Assembly (NCBI RefSeq): GCF_004027225.2
Contig: NC_044291.2
Coordinates: 9,904,707 to 9,968,706, forward strand
DNA: 64,000 nt
Direction of reading: 5' to 3'
DNA from: Strigops habroptila
Taxonomy: Eukaryota; Chordata; Aves; Psittaciformes; Psittacidae
Part shown: positions 47,746 to 61,629 of the stretch, piece by piece
Layout: the number at the start of each line of letters is the position of its first letter
Position numbering within the stretch: position 1 is the stretch's first letter
Made by a program: the position numbers and the translations under genes
The notes under the pieces: model-generated
What the model saw: the letters and a program-made list of their open reading frames with translations, nothing else
The model's database searches: none
What the model was told of the DNA's origin: nothing

Positions 47746-50700
47746 TGGGTGTCTGTGCTTTGCAGGAACAAGAAACAGAGGAACTGCAACCACCCACTTC
47801 AGCCCCTTGCCATTATTCAATGTTGAGCTAAAGTACAACTTTTACATTTTCAAGCACCAAAAAGGTCTCCATGCTCAGCAATGGCTCTGATCTAATTTAC
47901 GCTCAGATAAGAACGCCCAGCCAGCAGCTGCAAATTGAAATAGATTATTTCAATACAGCCACAACTTGCAGCTATGCAGCCGGTCCCAAAGCTCACTCAG
48001 GTTAAACGGGCCGCTGCCTTCTCTGTTTTCCATCGGTTCTGCGCCGCGGGGCTCACGCCTGTTGGAGCAGACGGATCCACAACGTGCCCGCGCACAGCCC
48101 AGCGCAGCGCAAACAGCCGGCGCCTCCTGGCTGTTATCACAAAGACTCCGGTGTTTTCCTTCTGGGAGGAGGGCAGGATCCAAACAACCCCCAGCAAACC
48201 CAGCCGGGTGAGCACACCACGACCCTTCAGCCTCAGTCTGTAAGCAGTTTCCCAACGTTACAGAGGAGAAAAGGCTTTTAAAGCACAACCAGGCTCTGGA
48301 GCACTTTGGGTTTTGCTGATTCCCCTGGTCCTTGAGGCAGACTCATGCTTGTGGCTGCCTGACTCACCCCCAGGAATGTTTTTCTGCAGAATAGTTAAAC
48401 ATCTGTATTGGAGCAGTGCAAAAATCCTCTTCACAATGTCCCCCCACCAGGACACCTCCTCACTGGGTACAGACCCACAAACTGCCCCCATCGCACCTCC
48501 TCACCGGTGACTGACCCCAAATCTCCAGCTCTGTTTTTCTTCTGGAGGTGTTTTGGTCCCACAGGCAGATAAAGAACCAGGAAGAAACCCAAAAGCATCT
48601 GTGATTGCACAAGAACCAGGAAATGAGATTGGCAGAGAGAGAAACAAAACTTAATGAGCAATTTTGGTCCCCGGGCACTGACATCAGTGGCAGTGGGCTG
48701 CGGGCAGGCTGGACGTCACCATCACCATCACCAGCCCCACTGCCCTTGGGTGCTGCCTCCAGCTCTCGTGCCAAGGAGGTGGCACCCAAGGATGCGCCCA
48801 AAGTTCCCCAGAGCAGCGGTGGCAGAGCCACGTGGGTCTCCTCTGTGTCACCCTTGTGCCACCCAGATCTCCGGTAGCTGGAACTGGGGTGCAGCTCAAA
48901 AACAGCCACCTCCCTCTCCGGGGTATTTTAGGGACACATCCATGAATGCAGTTGCAGATCTCACCGTTTCCTCATTCCTGTTTGGAAATCATCCCAGCAC
49001 AGGAGGAAATGTGCCCCTGGGTGTGCAGCCCAGCAGCAGCACTTCCCGGAGCTGTTGCAACATGAATAATGGAGCATCGGCGGCTCTGCCGGGTCCCTTG
49101 GTCTGGTGCACCCATCCATCTCCTGCTCAGGGAGCTGGAGCACATGGGACCAGCCTTGGGGCTGGTGGAGCAGGGCCGATGCTGAGCTTTCATGAAAAGC
49201 AGGAGGGATGGAGATGGACCTGCATCCCCAGGGAAGCATCACAGACCCAATCCAGGGAGAGCTGCGTTCCATCCTTCACGGCAGACAGCAGGACCAGCAC
49301 CAGTGTGTTCATGTGAGATGCTAGGGTTCAGCCAAACCCTACACCTCCCTGAGCTGGGTATGGGAGAGCCTCATTTATTGCCAATGAGAGCCCCAGCTTC
49401 CCTCCTGGATGCACCCAGCTGAGCAGAAACACCCCAAAGCACAAGTGGGCTCAAACCCATGGAGAAACCTAACAAGCTTCAGGCTGTGTTAACGCTCACT
49501 AGTAACCTGGGTTGGGGAGCACAGCTCCTCTTTGAACCACTGAGCACCAAAGTACCCAAATGGGGAAGACACAACAAACATGATAATCCTCACCCGGTCA
49601 AAGCCCACCCAGCTCCAGGAGGACAAACACGGGCTGTTTATGGGTGTTTGGGGACAACACCAGCCTGCGGGTGCATCGCCACATCCCATCCTTGCTCCAA
49701 ACCTGCAATCGAGCAGCTCACCAGGTATGTGATTGATGCCAAATTATTTAATGTCAAAAGGGATTTTAGTAAGCACAAAAGTATTTCTGCCATGGAGTGC
49801 TGGGCATCTGCTTATGCAGTTTTTCTTGGGATCAAGTCTTGCCTCACCTCGGTCTAATTCCAGCCATTTGTATAGCATCAACTCTATGTTACACCAGTAA
49901 CACCAGGCACAATTCACACCTGGATCCTCAAGCTCCTGAACAGCATTTCATCCCCCAGGCAAGCCCATGCTCTTTGCAATCAGCAGGTTCCAGCCCGCTC
50001 CCCTCCACACCAGGTACAGTAAATATTAACCACCACGAGGCATCCGACTCGGGAATCAGTGACTGGCCCAAGGTCAGCGGCCGGAGGAGCTGGAGGCAGA
50101 AGGCAGCAGGGGTGTCCTTGTAGAAGTAAAAGGTGACACATTAAACCTCCAGAGGCCTTTGCTGAAGCTCATTCAGAGCCATGGCACAGTGCTGGAGATA
50201 ACAGGCAGCAGGAAGAGAAGTGAATTCTGCTTTATTGCTACAGCACAGACCAGCCATCACCTCCACCACGGCAATGGAGATGCCATCCAGTGCACACAGG
50301 GATCACCCAGCAGCTGGAGGCGATGCTGCAGGATGCAGCAGGGCTGTTCCCTTTCCCAGCACTGTTATTTGGGGTGATGACCATCGACCTGCAGCCAGCA
50401 ATGCCCATAGAGCCCTCCTGGGGACACCTGGCCAAGGCCTAAACGCTTTCAGTTCTTATCTCTCTGACTTTGAGACTTTATCAGCCCAAGTGTTCTCCAG
50501 CCATGCCAAAATACACTAAAGATGTTATTAAAGCCTTTCCTTTAATAGTAATAATAAAAGCCTTAGTAAATTTGCCAGATTGAAACACTTTAGTAACACA
50601 ACACGCTTTACCAAGAAAGGGTTAAGCATGGACTAACTTACCTCCTGTGGTTAAACAAGGACTAACTTGCCTCCTGGAGTGACTTTTAACACCTTCACCT

Positions 50701-51482
50701 CAGCTACAAGCTACAGCAAGGCAGGGATTGAGCTGGGGACCCTGCAGCCTTGGCTGTCAGATCCCTCCTCCCACCAGCCCAGAGGGATCACTGGAGGGAT
50801 CATCCCTGGGCATAGCGGAAAGCAAAGCCATTGGGATGGAGAGTTTGGTTCTTATTCTAAATTACCCTCCAGGATCCAGGATATGGCTCAGAACAGAGGT
50901 TTTTAAGCCCCAGAAGCACCTTTTGGAGCCCTGGACCACGGAGCCCAGGCAGGAGTGTTTCCTCTCCCAGGTTCAGCCGGATCAGCCTATGGCAGTCTGT
51001 GTCCTGCCCAAACTGTTTGATGGGGAGATTAGAGGGGAGGCAAAGAGCAGGGTCGGCACAAACACCATAAAGGGATTAGAGGGGCTGGGGGAGAGCAGGT
51101 GGGAATGTTCCTGAGCACTGCTGGGAGGAGGCAGTTTCAGAGCTGAGGAAATGCTGTGAAGAAAGGGAGTGCAGCCCAGCAGGTCTGAGGTGAGGGGACT
51201 GGGGTGCTGCTGGATGCTGGGATGCAGCAGGAGGGGACCAAGGTGGGGCAGGTCAGTGCTGGAGCAGAGACCACCCAGCTCCATGCTCAGGGAGGACTGT
51301 GCTGGCATTTCCCTGTCCCAAATACACCCTCACTTTTACACCTTTCCTACAAAACAGCTGAACTGACAGTTTCCCTTTACAGTTGAGACATATTTAAGCA
51401 ACAGCAAATCTCCTTATGTCTACATGTTTGCACTCAAACCACTTCCTCTTCATTCAAAGAGAATGATAGATCTTTTCCTGTA

Positions 51483-51502
51483 CATACACACACACGCACA
51501 CA
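51483..51502. repeat. (CA)n microsatellite, imperfect
   Basis: A short CA repeat with a G interruption, 11 bp before the 3' end of a minus-strand CR1 fragment. Confidence 0.8.
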
Positions 51503-51512
51503 TAGAGATATG

Positions 51513-51601
51513 TCATAGAATCATAGAATCCCAGCCTGGTTTGGGTTGGAAGGGACCTTAAAGCTCTTCCAGTTCCAACCCCCTGCCACGGGGTTGCTCC
51601 T
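51513..51601 (-). mobile_element. Short CR1 3' end with internal deletion
   Basis: Opens tcatagaatcatagaatccc, with two tail units kept. About 24 bp between ccctgccacg and gggttgctcc are missing compared with its sisters. Confidence 0.85.
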
Positions 51602-52100
51602 ATCCCGAGGGGAGCCCAGGAGACCCCGGACCCTGATTTTCCTCCTCTACTCACTGTGGCTCAGCTGGGTTGGGAGGATGCTTCCTCCTCACATCTCTTC
51701 CCTGCTGCCGCTGTGGGAAGCGAGACCTCCCCTGGGCAACAGGGAGATAACGCCCTGACTTGGAGGAGAGAGGAACTTGCTCCAGGTCTCAGAGTAACCC
51801 CACTGTGAAGCCAGTGACTCCCCTCCAGCCTCACCGGTCTGGTGTGAGCTGCCCATAGCAGCCCAGGCTCCCTCGCAGCACAGGCAGTGCATTAGGGGCT
51901 GTTGGCAGGAAGCTCTTTTCAGCTCCAGGGATGTGTGTGCACTTGTTGGGGTAAGGTTGCTCTCACCAGGCAGCAGAAAGGGCTCACAGAGCAGGGGCAC
52001 GGCGGGTGGGCTGGCCTGAGCATCCTTATGTAGCTCCTGAGCTTCTCCACTCCTCCAGCCCACAGGCAGAATAAATCTGGGTATAAAACCCAAGCTGTTT

Positions 52101-52220
52101 TCATAGAATTGTAGAATCCGATTGATTTGGGTTGGAAAGGACCTCAAGATCATCCAGTTCCAACTCACTGCCATGGGCAGGGACGCCTCACATTAGACCA
52201 TGTCGCCCAAGGCTCCTCTG
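52101..52220 (-). mobile_element. Short CR1 3' end, different subfamily
   Basis: Opens tcatagaattgtagaatccg and continues ggaaaggacctcaagatcat, then gcctcacattagaccatgtc. It differs from the young subfamily throughout. Confidence 0.85.
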
Positions 52221-54324
52221 CAAAGTTTTTGTTTGAATTTACTTTTTAATCCTCTGTCAGTCACTTCAGGCTGTAGGAAAAGAAACTGGAGGGATAAAAG
52301 GGGACACGTGGCTCATGCATGAGCTCGGGAAGCCAAAGTGAAAGGTGCCAAGCAGCTGTAGTTTGCAGATCACCAGTGCAGGAACAGCAGAAGGTGGCTC
52401 AGCAGGAGCAGGAACACAAAACCTGTTAGAGGGGTGAAGGGCTGGGCTCCATTTCCCCCCAGGGCCGGGGAGGGCAGGCTGCCTGCAGAGCCGCACACCA
52501 GGGCTGCCCCAGGCACTGGGGCCTAAGGGGTTCCTGGACATGGGGAAGGACCAATTCCCTGCTGAGAGGGACCCGGTGGGCTCTGAAACATGGGGGGAAG
52601 TTTCTTCTCATGTCTTTAGAGGAAGAAATCAGGACTTAGAGCTTCCCATGTCACAGCCTGTCCCATGGGCATCTCGTCCAGCTCCCTGCTTTTCCTGAAG
52701 CCCTTTGCTTCAGGGACAGGACCAAAGGTCCCATTGCCACTGTGTGAAATCCTTCCCTGGGTTCCAGCCATGCTCCTGGGATGCAAAACTACATCAAACA
52801 CATCAAAACTCCCATAGCAGCAAAGTGCTCCAAGCAGCCTCTAAATAAGCAGCGACCCACCAGAGAGATGAACCATCATGTCTTGTAGATGGATGAGAAG
52901 CACCAGCAAGCGATGCACCCAAGCAGGATGGCAGCTCGCTGCAGCCTCCTCACCCAGCTGGTTTCTCAGCCCTATATCCTGTTTGGCAACCCGAGTTTGC
53001 ACTCTTACACACATGCAAAAGATTTTCACTTACCTTGCTCACATCCAGCCTGGGCATTCAAGCCAGTGAGACTTTCTTTGCTGGAGTCAAAGGAGGCTCT
53101 TTACTGGTGGTTTCTGTTATGCCAGTGCTTTCCCAAAAGCAGTGCTTTTCTCTGCAGAAGCAATGTTATCTCCTTGCAATCACATGCTTTCCGAAGCTGG
53201 AACTTTAAAGTAATTCAGCACTTTTAAGGCAATTCCTACAGCTTGCAGGATTTGGCCTTAGATGCAGAGAATAAGGCTGCATTGAGTGGGTGCTGTGCGG
53301 TGTCTGAGGCCATTAGTGCAGCTGGGGAGACTTTTGGGGGCAAAAGGTTTGTCTTTTAAAGGAAAACACCTTCTTGCCAGCTTGTTGTAGCCTTTTGCAC
53401 AAAAAAAAGGCAAATTCTTTGCTCAGCATGGTTGGAACTTGCGGAGTCCGTAGCTCATTTCATGTCCTACAAAGGGAAAACCACAAGCCCTGCTCAGGAG
53501 GGTTTTAATATGAACTTCAACCAAACCTGCCAGCCCGAGTAACTCCCTTGTCTTGTTGAAAAAGGCCCATTAAGCACTTCATTTTGGTCTCATTTAACCC
53601 ATTTTGCACATAGATTGATACAAACGGAATTACTTCTGTTCCCTAGCAGAGCACCCCATCCACGGGGGCTTTCACACCCTCCCAGCAGAGATTATGCTGA
53701 TGCAAATTTGGTCTTCTGCAAAATCAGCAACCACCCTGGAGTTATCGCCCATTTGGGAGCTCATCCCGTGTCCCCAACATGAACCCCCTCCAAACACACT
53801 GCAGACCAAAACAGCTTCTTTCATTACCCAAATCTTCAGAACCTCTCCCAGCACTGCCATGGGGTGAGCTGGCGATGCAGCCCCTCATGGTCACTTTGGC
53901 TTTGAGGAGCGCTCACTCAGAGGGACCACTGGATTCAGTCTGTTTCTCTGAACTGGCATCCCGAGGGCTTTCCAAGGGAGGATCTTTCATTGATGAGGTG
54001 GCATGACGGGAAGAAAACAAAAGCTGCCTTCTCCCCTTGTCCTGCTGCTCGGCTCACCTTTCCCTCCCAGCTCCACTGGTCCTGAGGCCTCTGGTGTCAG
54101 TCTGGTGGGAGAGGGGACAAAATCCACAGCCTCGGGTCATGGCCACTGCACGGGGTCTGGAGCATCTTGGGGCTGATTGAGCCACCTAGAGCTCTGTGTT
54201 CTCACTCTGTGTTTTGTACTGGGCTCCCTAGGACGAGAGAGATGCAGACATACTGGAGAGAGTGCAAGGAAAGAGTAGGAAGATGATGATGGGCTGTAGC
54301 ATCTAATGTCTGAGTAGAGGCTTG

Positions 54325-54685
54325 GGGAGCTGGGACTGTTCAGCCTGGAGGAGGCGAGACTCATGGGGATCACACTGATTTCTAGAAATACCCAAAGAAG
54401 GGCACAGAGGGGACAGACCCGGGCTCTTTTCAGTGGTACCAGTGCTAGAACAAAAGGCATGGGGCACAACCTGAAACACAGGAAGATTTGAATGTCAGGG
54501 AACATGTTTAGTTTACACCGAGGGTGACAAAGGTTGCCCAGGAAAGTTATGGAGTGTCCATCCTTGGAGATGCTTAAAAGCCAGTTGGACGTGGTCCCAG
54601 GCAGCCACCTGCCTGTAGCCCTGCTTGACCAGGGGGTTTGGACCAGATGACCTCCAAAGGCCCCATCCCACCTCAAACACTCTGG
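54325..54685 (+). mobile_element. CR1 3' fragment, old diverged subfamily
   Basis: Recognisable from ggactgttcagcctggagga, ggttgcccaggaaagttatg and ggaccagatgacctccaaag. The 3' tail is lost. Confidence 0.8.
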
Positions 54686-55272
54686 AAGAAGAAAGCTTTC
54701 ACAATAGCATCAAGCCAAGGCAGCAGCCACTAAATGCCTTCAGAGGGGGATGAGCTGAGCTTTGGCATGGCATGTTCATCGAGGCTGTGGTTAGATTTTG
54801 TCACATCATAAACAGGATGTTGCCAAGTCACCAGCTAAAAATGTGGGTAAGTGGCCATGGTTCTTGCTGGGCAAGCAGACTCTGTCAGCACAGGCTGCCC
54901 ACACACCACATTGGTGCTGCCAGGATGCTAATGCTATGGATGAAATAGATCCTCAGCCCTGCACAGTAGGGAGAATCTAAGGGCTTTCCCCAAGCCTATG
55001 TCAGCAGTTCTTCTTCCCATGGGTGACCGCTGGAAATGCTCAGAAGGGTTCTGATATCATGAGGAAAACCTCCCAATAGCTCATTATCCATCATTGTAAT
55101 ATGCAAATAGGCTGATACTCCCCTGGGGAAGGAAGGGTGATGGGAAAACCAGGGAATCTGCAGAATGAAGTGTTTGCACTCGGGGTGAGAGCTTTCTGCT
55201 GAAACATTCAGGCATGGACCTCCAGCCTCTGGGGTGGGACCCCTGCTCCCATGTGTGCCGTGTGCTGCAGAA

Positions 55273-55625
55273 CCATAGAATCATAGAATCACAGAGTGTT
55301 TTGGTTTGGAAGGGACCTTAAAGCTCATCCAGTTCCAACCGCCTGCCCCGGGCAGGGACACCTTCCACTAGAGCAGGTTGCTCCAAGCCCCTGTGTCCAA
55401 CCTGGCCTTGAACACTGCCAGGGATGGGGCAGCCACAGCTTCTCTGGGCACCCCGTGCCAGTGCCTCACCCACCCTCATAATAAGGAATTTCTTCCTAAT
55501 ATCTAACTTGAACTTACCCTGTTTTGGTTTAAACCCATCACCCCTTGCCCTGTCGCTACAGTCCCTGATGAAGAGTCCCTCTCCAGCATCCCTGCAGGTC
55601 CCCTTCGGATATTGGAAGTGCATGG
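55273..55625 (-). mobile_element. CR1 3' fragment, mosaic of young 3' half and general body
   Basis: Opens accatagaatcatagaatca, matches the young copies to gtgccagtgcctcac, then has ataaggaatttcttcctaat and a body like the copy at 26812. Confidence 0.9.
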
Positions 55626-55957
55626 AGTGCAAACCTCAATGCAACGCTCCACACAGCACGGAACTACACAGCACAAACCTCAATAGAATACTGGTGTACT
55701 TCACTAAGCCTGACACAATGTTTGGGTTTAGTATCATCTGGAAAGAAACCACTGGCTTAATCCAAACCTTGAACCCAGCTTCACCGTGGGAAGACACCAT
55801 CTGCCCACAGCCCAAGACTCTTCCATCATTTACAGTCTTTTATCAAGCTTCTCTCCCCAGCACCACCTTTGCCGTGCTCTCAGTGAGCCTAGACACCACA
55901 AGCTAAAATAAAAGCTGGTGGACCAACACAGGACCACGACCTCCATGTTGCCAGGTC

Positions 55958-56025
55958 ATACAGGGGGACTTGGTGCCATGGTCTAACCCTTTCCAACCCT
56001 AACCAGTCTATGATTCTATGTGGTT
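55958..56025 (+). mobile_element. Very short, old CR1 3' end
   Basis: About 65 bp ending aaccagtctatgattctatg, with weak similarity before that. Confidence 0.65.
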
Positions 56026-58959
56026 TTGATGCCTGAGTTCACCAGGGCTGCTCCAGAAGATCATGGTGCTCTACAGAAAACCAGCTCAAGTCAGGCTCTT
56101 GTTTATTTGCCTGTCTCACTTGCAAGTGCAAGGACTCAGGCCACTGATATGACACCGCATATGCTCCAGCAGTGGGCTCGCAGCCCAAGCCTGGTTGAAA
56201 TCCACCACAGCACCACCAACAGCCATTCTCTAAATAGTCAAGAAGATGTAAGAGACCAGTAACAGGATTATAAAGCCTGTTCCCTTGGTCACCACCATTC
56301 ACAAGAGCTCAGCCAGTAACCGAGCCCTTTACAGCCTGTCCCATTAAAGCTTGCATGTGCACCAGGAGTGATGGCTCTTCCCTGACCCCAAAAAATCCCT
56401 CTAGGGAATATTACTGGAAATCACAAGCTGCTTCTGTGCATTTTTAGCACAAGGGATCTCACCTCATGGCCCTGTGAAAGGGTCAGCAACCCCTGCAGTG
56501 CTCACGTGCCTGTCTGTGCAGAACAGGCAATGTTAATCCACCTCCTTGGCTGGGTGAAGGATGAGTCAGCCCAGGGGCAGCAGCTTCTGTGTGCGAACCA
56601 ACCATGAGATGGGTGTCTGTCACCAGCCACAGCCTGTAATGTTCCTGCTGGGCTTGGAGTTCCCCCTCCCCTCTGCCCAGAGTCAGTTGATCCCCATTTC
56701 CCAATCTCAGCCCTCAGCTGCATTTGGAGGTGCTTATGGCTGTGGGGGACCAAAGTCAGTTTAAACCAAGTTGGAAAAGGTGGTGCCAAGAGCTGGAAAT
56801 CTGAAAGTGGCTGAAGTCGGTCATCCAAAGCCATTGCTGTCTTCCTCTTCGCCCAAAGCTGGAAACCAACTGTGTTTGCCTTGTGAACCTTCAGCACAAG
56901 TGCTCTGTCTGGTTCCTTCATGGTGGGGGGCCAGATCCAGTGAAGATGCAGCTATGGAGCAGTGATAAACTGGATTGAACCAAGGAATGATATACCCATG
57001 CTCCTTATAAATGCACGAGTCCATCTCAGACAGGCGTAAGAAAATCAACTTAAAATAGTAAAAGTTCAAAACCATTTTCCTCATAGCAAGTGAATAGAAA
57101 CCATATTCCCAAAAGGTTTTTTCAAACCAACATGTCAGAAATGGGATGGCTTTGCTGGATTTAATAAATACTCAGCAACTACCCAAGCCAAGGAAAGACA
57201 ATAGGATTGGTGGTGTTACTTAGGGTAGGTTTGGGGTTTAAAACGTAGGATGAGATATAGTTACTTGCAGGACTACAGATACATTTTAGTTCCTGATTAT
57301 TTGCCCTGTCTGTCCTTGTCTGAACAACTATGGGGTTTAAAGCTGGTTGTCTGAGTCAATTACTGGCAGTTAGGTAAGAACAGAAGGGTGAATATTGACC
57401 TGGAGAAGGGTTTAGCATCAAAATCATGAGAGTTATGCTCCCTGGTGGAATAAAAGGGGATTATCCTGATCGGTTCCTCCCCATCACTTGCTCACCTTGG
57501 CTCGGAAAGATGAGGCTTCATCTTTTTGCTGAGCACTTTGGCAAATGCTGTGATTGGGGATTGGAACAGCCACCTTTTCCCCAGACATATACAAATGTCC
57601 CCTTATGCATCAAATCAAGAATACAAAAGTATTTCCTCCTCTAAGTAAGAGCCCGAAACCAAGGTGCTGTTTGCTGCCACCCACATGCCTGTGTGAGGCA
57701 GGGCCGTGGAGCCTGCCTGGGTTTTGCAATAGGATTTATCCCACAGGAGTGTTACTAACAGCAGGGAACTACACCTTCCCTCTGAGCTTGCAAGGTGCAT
57801 TGTAGACACGAATTCAATTAAGATCCACAGCAACCCCTGGTAAGGCAGGCAGGGGATTAGCCAGAGAATTAACTAGTAGGGAGAAGCCAAGTTGGAAAAT
57901 GAGCCTCTCAGTCACTTCTATCCTACCCTTGATACTGGTTTGTAGGACAAACACTTTATTAGTTGGGTTACATTGGAGCAGACCCCTGCAAGGGGCCTTT
58001 CTGCACCTACCGCTGCTCTAGAAACCTCCCAAGACCTGCCTGGTGCCACAGAGAGCCCATCCAGCTCAAGAAATGCTACCCCCCACAACTCCTCCTCCTC
58101 CATCTCAGTCACCCCAGCTCCCAGCTCCCCAGTTCTGTCCCCATGAGCTCAGTCTCTTCCACTCCCTCTGCTCCTGCTCCCTCCCCTCTTCCCTCCCCAA
58201 GTAGCAAAGAGCAGTCACTTCCCACCACCCCGAAGGAGCTGCTTGTCCTGGGGCTGTTGGGCTCCCATGGCCCAGGCACCCACCTGCATAGAAAGGAGAA
58301 GGCCACAAGGGTGGTTCCCTGCCACAAGGTAAAGGCAGCCGGCAGCAGGCAGGGGTCTGGCCCTGCTCACCTTCACGAGAACCAGGCAACATGCCAACAC
58401 AAAATGGACATGGGCTTTGCATCTGGTCTCCAGGCTTCTGCATCCTTCACCCATACTCTTTTAAGAGGCCTTGTTCTCCTCTGGCTGCCACCCAGGGATA
58501 GAGGTAGCTCCTTACAGGCTTCAAACCAGTGCTTCTGGGGATAAGGCTAGACTCCTGTTTCTCAGGACTTTCCAATAGACTAAGTTCAGGTTTCCTACCA
58601 GGCTGACAAAGCACCTTTCCCCATCCTCACAGGTGCCTCCTGCACTGCTGACACATGGCTCAACTTCTGCCATCTTTTAGTTTCATCTGGAAAGAGCCAA
58701 CTGATGGGTAAGAGTGTTCCTGGTCCCGTCACAATGCACTCAGGTCAGGATTGCCTCCAGGGCTGGGGAGCTGCCGACTTTGGGTGGCCAAGGGACAACC
58801 TGGTCGGAGCTTCCTTTCGGACCAGGGAGCCCTTGCGCATGGGAACAACCCCTTGGTAACACCAGAGGAACATGCTGAAACTCCTGCAGTCCTGCTACCA
58901 GTAGTCCTAGGGACATGGGACATGGGACACAATGGGAGGAGGAGGAACCCCGGGGTCTG

Positions 58960-59600
58960 GATCTTCAGCAGCTGCCCCATGGGAGCTCCTGGGAAGCTCT
59001 GGGGTGGCTCCAGGACCTTTCATGCTCACTTGGTGCATCAGCGTTGCAAAAGGAGTCAGCAAAGCTTCTCTTAAACTTGTCATTGGCAAACAGATGTATC
59101 AGGGGATCCAGGCAGATGTTTGCCCGGTGTAGTCGGCACCTTCTACTGGGTGCAAGAATGTGCAAGACATGCCATAGTGCTTCCCAGTGACACCAATGGC
59201 CCTGCAGATGTGCAGGGGCCAAAGCAGACAGCAAAAAACACCATACACTGTTATCATCTGCAGAGACCTGCACTTCTTCTTGCCTCTGGAGCTCTTCTTT
59301 GTTGCTTCAGCAGTGGCAGCTCCCATTAGTGCTCCCTAAGTCAAGCAAACAGCAAAGGGCAGAACACCCAGAAGCTCAGGCCATCAGCAGCACACAGCCC
59401 AGCAGGAGAAGGGTCCCCAGGGCAGGGATGGTGGGTGCAGCCCCTGGGGCATGCTGGTGTTCATGAAGATGAGGGAGGACAAAGGGTCTGAGGACCTGGG
59501 AGCACCCTCTGTGCTGACCTGCAAGGGGTGGAAAAGAGAAAGCAGCAAAACCACCCAAGCTCATCATCTGAAGGCTGAGCTGGATCAGAGGCAGCAGCGG
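58960..59600 (-). pseudogene. Rhodopsin-family (P2Y-like) GPCR pseudogene
   Basis: Three frames on the minus strand carry successive parts of a class A receptor. The first (about 59600-59420) has a TM2/TM3-like stretch with LIQLSLQM and QHRGCSQVLRPF. The second (about 59365-59140) has a TM5-like LLGVLPFAVCLT, a basic loop (KKSSRGKKKCRS), and a TM6-like MITVYGVFCCLLWPLHICRA. The third (about 59145-59020) has a TM7-like ANICLDPLIHLF followed by ANDKFKRSFADSFC. The middle frame is broken by TGA at 59386-59384 and TAG at 59338-59336, and at least two frameshifts separate the parts. The DPLIH motif stands where DPLIY is usual. The order of parts and the TM7-helix 8 motif support the call. The exact receptor and the 5' limit are unknown, and the TM2/TM3 part is the weakest. 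Confidence 0.6.
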
Positions 59601-60849
59601 CTGAAGCAGCAGAGGCAGGTTTTCAGATGATTCCTGATCCTGAAGCTCTGTCACCACAGGTTGACCACTCTGTGTCCCAGCCTCCTCAGGAGGTGACCTG
59701 GCGGGTAGAAGGGGACAAGTCTTGCTTTTCACATGCAAATACATGACTTCATGGGAATCAGACTCAAAACTGCCACACTTGGCTCTACTGGCTCTGATTG
59801 TGCTGCAAAGGGAAGAGAAAGAGCTGCAAAAGAACTGCAGGAGCAGCTTAAATGTTCACCACCACTAACTGCTGATGGGGGAAGATGAAATAGATGATGC
59901 TGTTCCTGCTTGGCTCCAAAAGCCTCTGCACTGAAAAGCACCAGTGAGATCCCAGCAGCATCACCCACACTACCATTCCATCAGCCTGCTTTGTTACAGA
60001 GCTGCTCACAGACCTAATCCCTTCTCCTGCTGCTGACAGAGCAGCCACGGGCACCCTCTGCCCCCTTGCTCAACCACCATATACCCAAATGTCTCCCCCT
60101 GTCCCACCAAGCAGGACCCCCATCGGGTACAATGTGCTGCTGTTTATTCACAGCCTGGTGAAGGGAGCATCTCTGCTGCTTGAGCTGGGTCTCCCTCCTG
60201 CAGGGAGGACCACAGGGCGGGTGGTTGATGCTGTTCCCTTCACTCACGCCAGCTCGTGCCCTCCAGGTACCTCTTCATTGCCAGTGGCCCCAAGAGCTGG
60301 GAGGCTGGCTGGGGGCTCAGCATCCTCCAAAGCTGCTCTTGCCATTGAGCACAGTTGTAACCATGGGGTGACCCAAACCCACCCATAGCCCAGAAGCAGA
60401 AATCCTGGTGCTCCATTCCAGCAAACTCCTGCAGGGAACAGTCCCTGCAGGAAGGTTCAAGCATCCAAACTTGATGCTTTAAGACCTCCCTGAGGGCTCC
60501 TGCCAGCAGCCAGCACTGGGGTGATCGGGGCTCCCACTGGCTCATGTGGAAGGTTTTCTGAACCATTTCAAGCCAAAAGGGAATTTTTCTTGGAAAAGCA
60601 TGGTTTAGCACAGAGCCCACAGCCCACGAGCCTATTTAGAGCAGAGCCAACAGCCTCCCACCCCAGGACTTCATCTAATGCAGTCTGAGGCCACACGAGG
60701 TGACTTCCTTCTGCTGCACTGTGCAGCGCTCAGGAGCAGCGCTGCACATCTTGGCCACAGTACTGTGGGGGGGAAAGTTCTCTGTTTTCCTTCAGTGCAG
60801 TGGCTGTGCTGGTTTTGTGCTGCAGACATTGCTGGGTACAGTCTATGGG

Positions 60850-60945
60850 ACGTTGGTTAGCGGTGGCCTTGACAGTGCTGGGGCATGGTTGGACTTGGTG
60901 ATCTTAAAGGTCTTTTCCAACCTGGTTGATTCTATGATTCTATGG
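60850..60945 (+). mobile_element. Short CR1 3' end, different subfamily
   Basis: ttggacttggtgatcttaaa through ttgattctatgattctatgg. Two tail units kept. Confidence 0.85.
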
Positions 60946-61629
60946 GGTGTCTTCTCAGGAGTTCCTGTTTGGAGTCACTTCTTGTGTATCAGGGTATTGT
61001 GGCTCCTCACTGAGGAGTCATCTGCTTTCCCTGCAAAGGGTAAGTGTGTGTGCAAGGGTGCTATGGAGGAACAGTGGGGTGAGAGTGCAGAATCAGATCC
61101 AAACCCCGCAGGAAACCTCAGTTACCTCAGCAGACAGATGGAAGCTCGTCAGCCTTGACTGCACCTTTGCTCAGCCCAGTTAACTGTGCAAATACCAAGT
61201 AGGAGGTGAGCCCCTCATGGGGGGCTGGATGCAGGCCACTGGGTTGCATCGCTCCCTCAGGACTCTGGGCTCCACATCGCTGATGCTGGATCCCAAGTTC
61301 TCCACCATCACCAGCTCCCATCACGAGGTGGGCTTCTTGGGCAGGACTTTTTCCACCAGAGCTGCAAAGCAACTTGAATAGTTGCAAATAAGCAAAGCAA
61401 AGCCTACAACACCCGAAACAAGACTCTGATCTGCAGTCACATGTTCCTCTGCATAAAGGATGGGAGGACAAATATTTGTGCTGTAGATGCAGCATCAAAG
61501 ATGCTTTTAGCCACGCTAACAACCTTACACCACCAGCTGTCCCTCTGGGGTGGCTCCTAGGCTGGAAAATCCAAAATCAGCAGAGAGAGGCAAGGCCTGA
61601 GAGACTGGAGACAACCTACACACCGTGTA

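Larger units (their letters stand above)
47265..58959. other. Noncoding region upstream of the glutamine synthetase gene
   Basis: No supported gene. It contains a hairpin (47310-47354), a 24-bp minisatellite (47603-47745), a (CA)n run (51483-51502) and CR1 pieces at 51513-51601, 52101-52220, 54325-54685, 55273-55625 and 55958-56025. From 47.3 to 51.5 kb there is no recognisable CR1. A serine/proline-rich open frame at 57963-58544 has no domain and is not called. Confidence 0.6.

Noticed and set aside
57963-58544. 193-codon serine/proline-rich plus-strand open frame
   Set aside because: Low-complexity composition, no domain, and no promoter or splice context.
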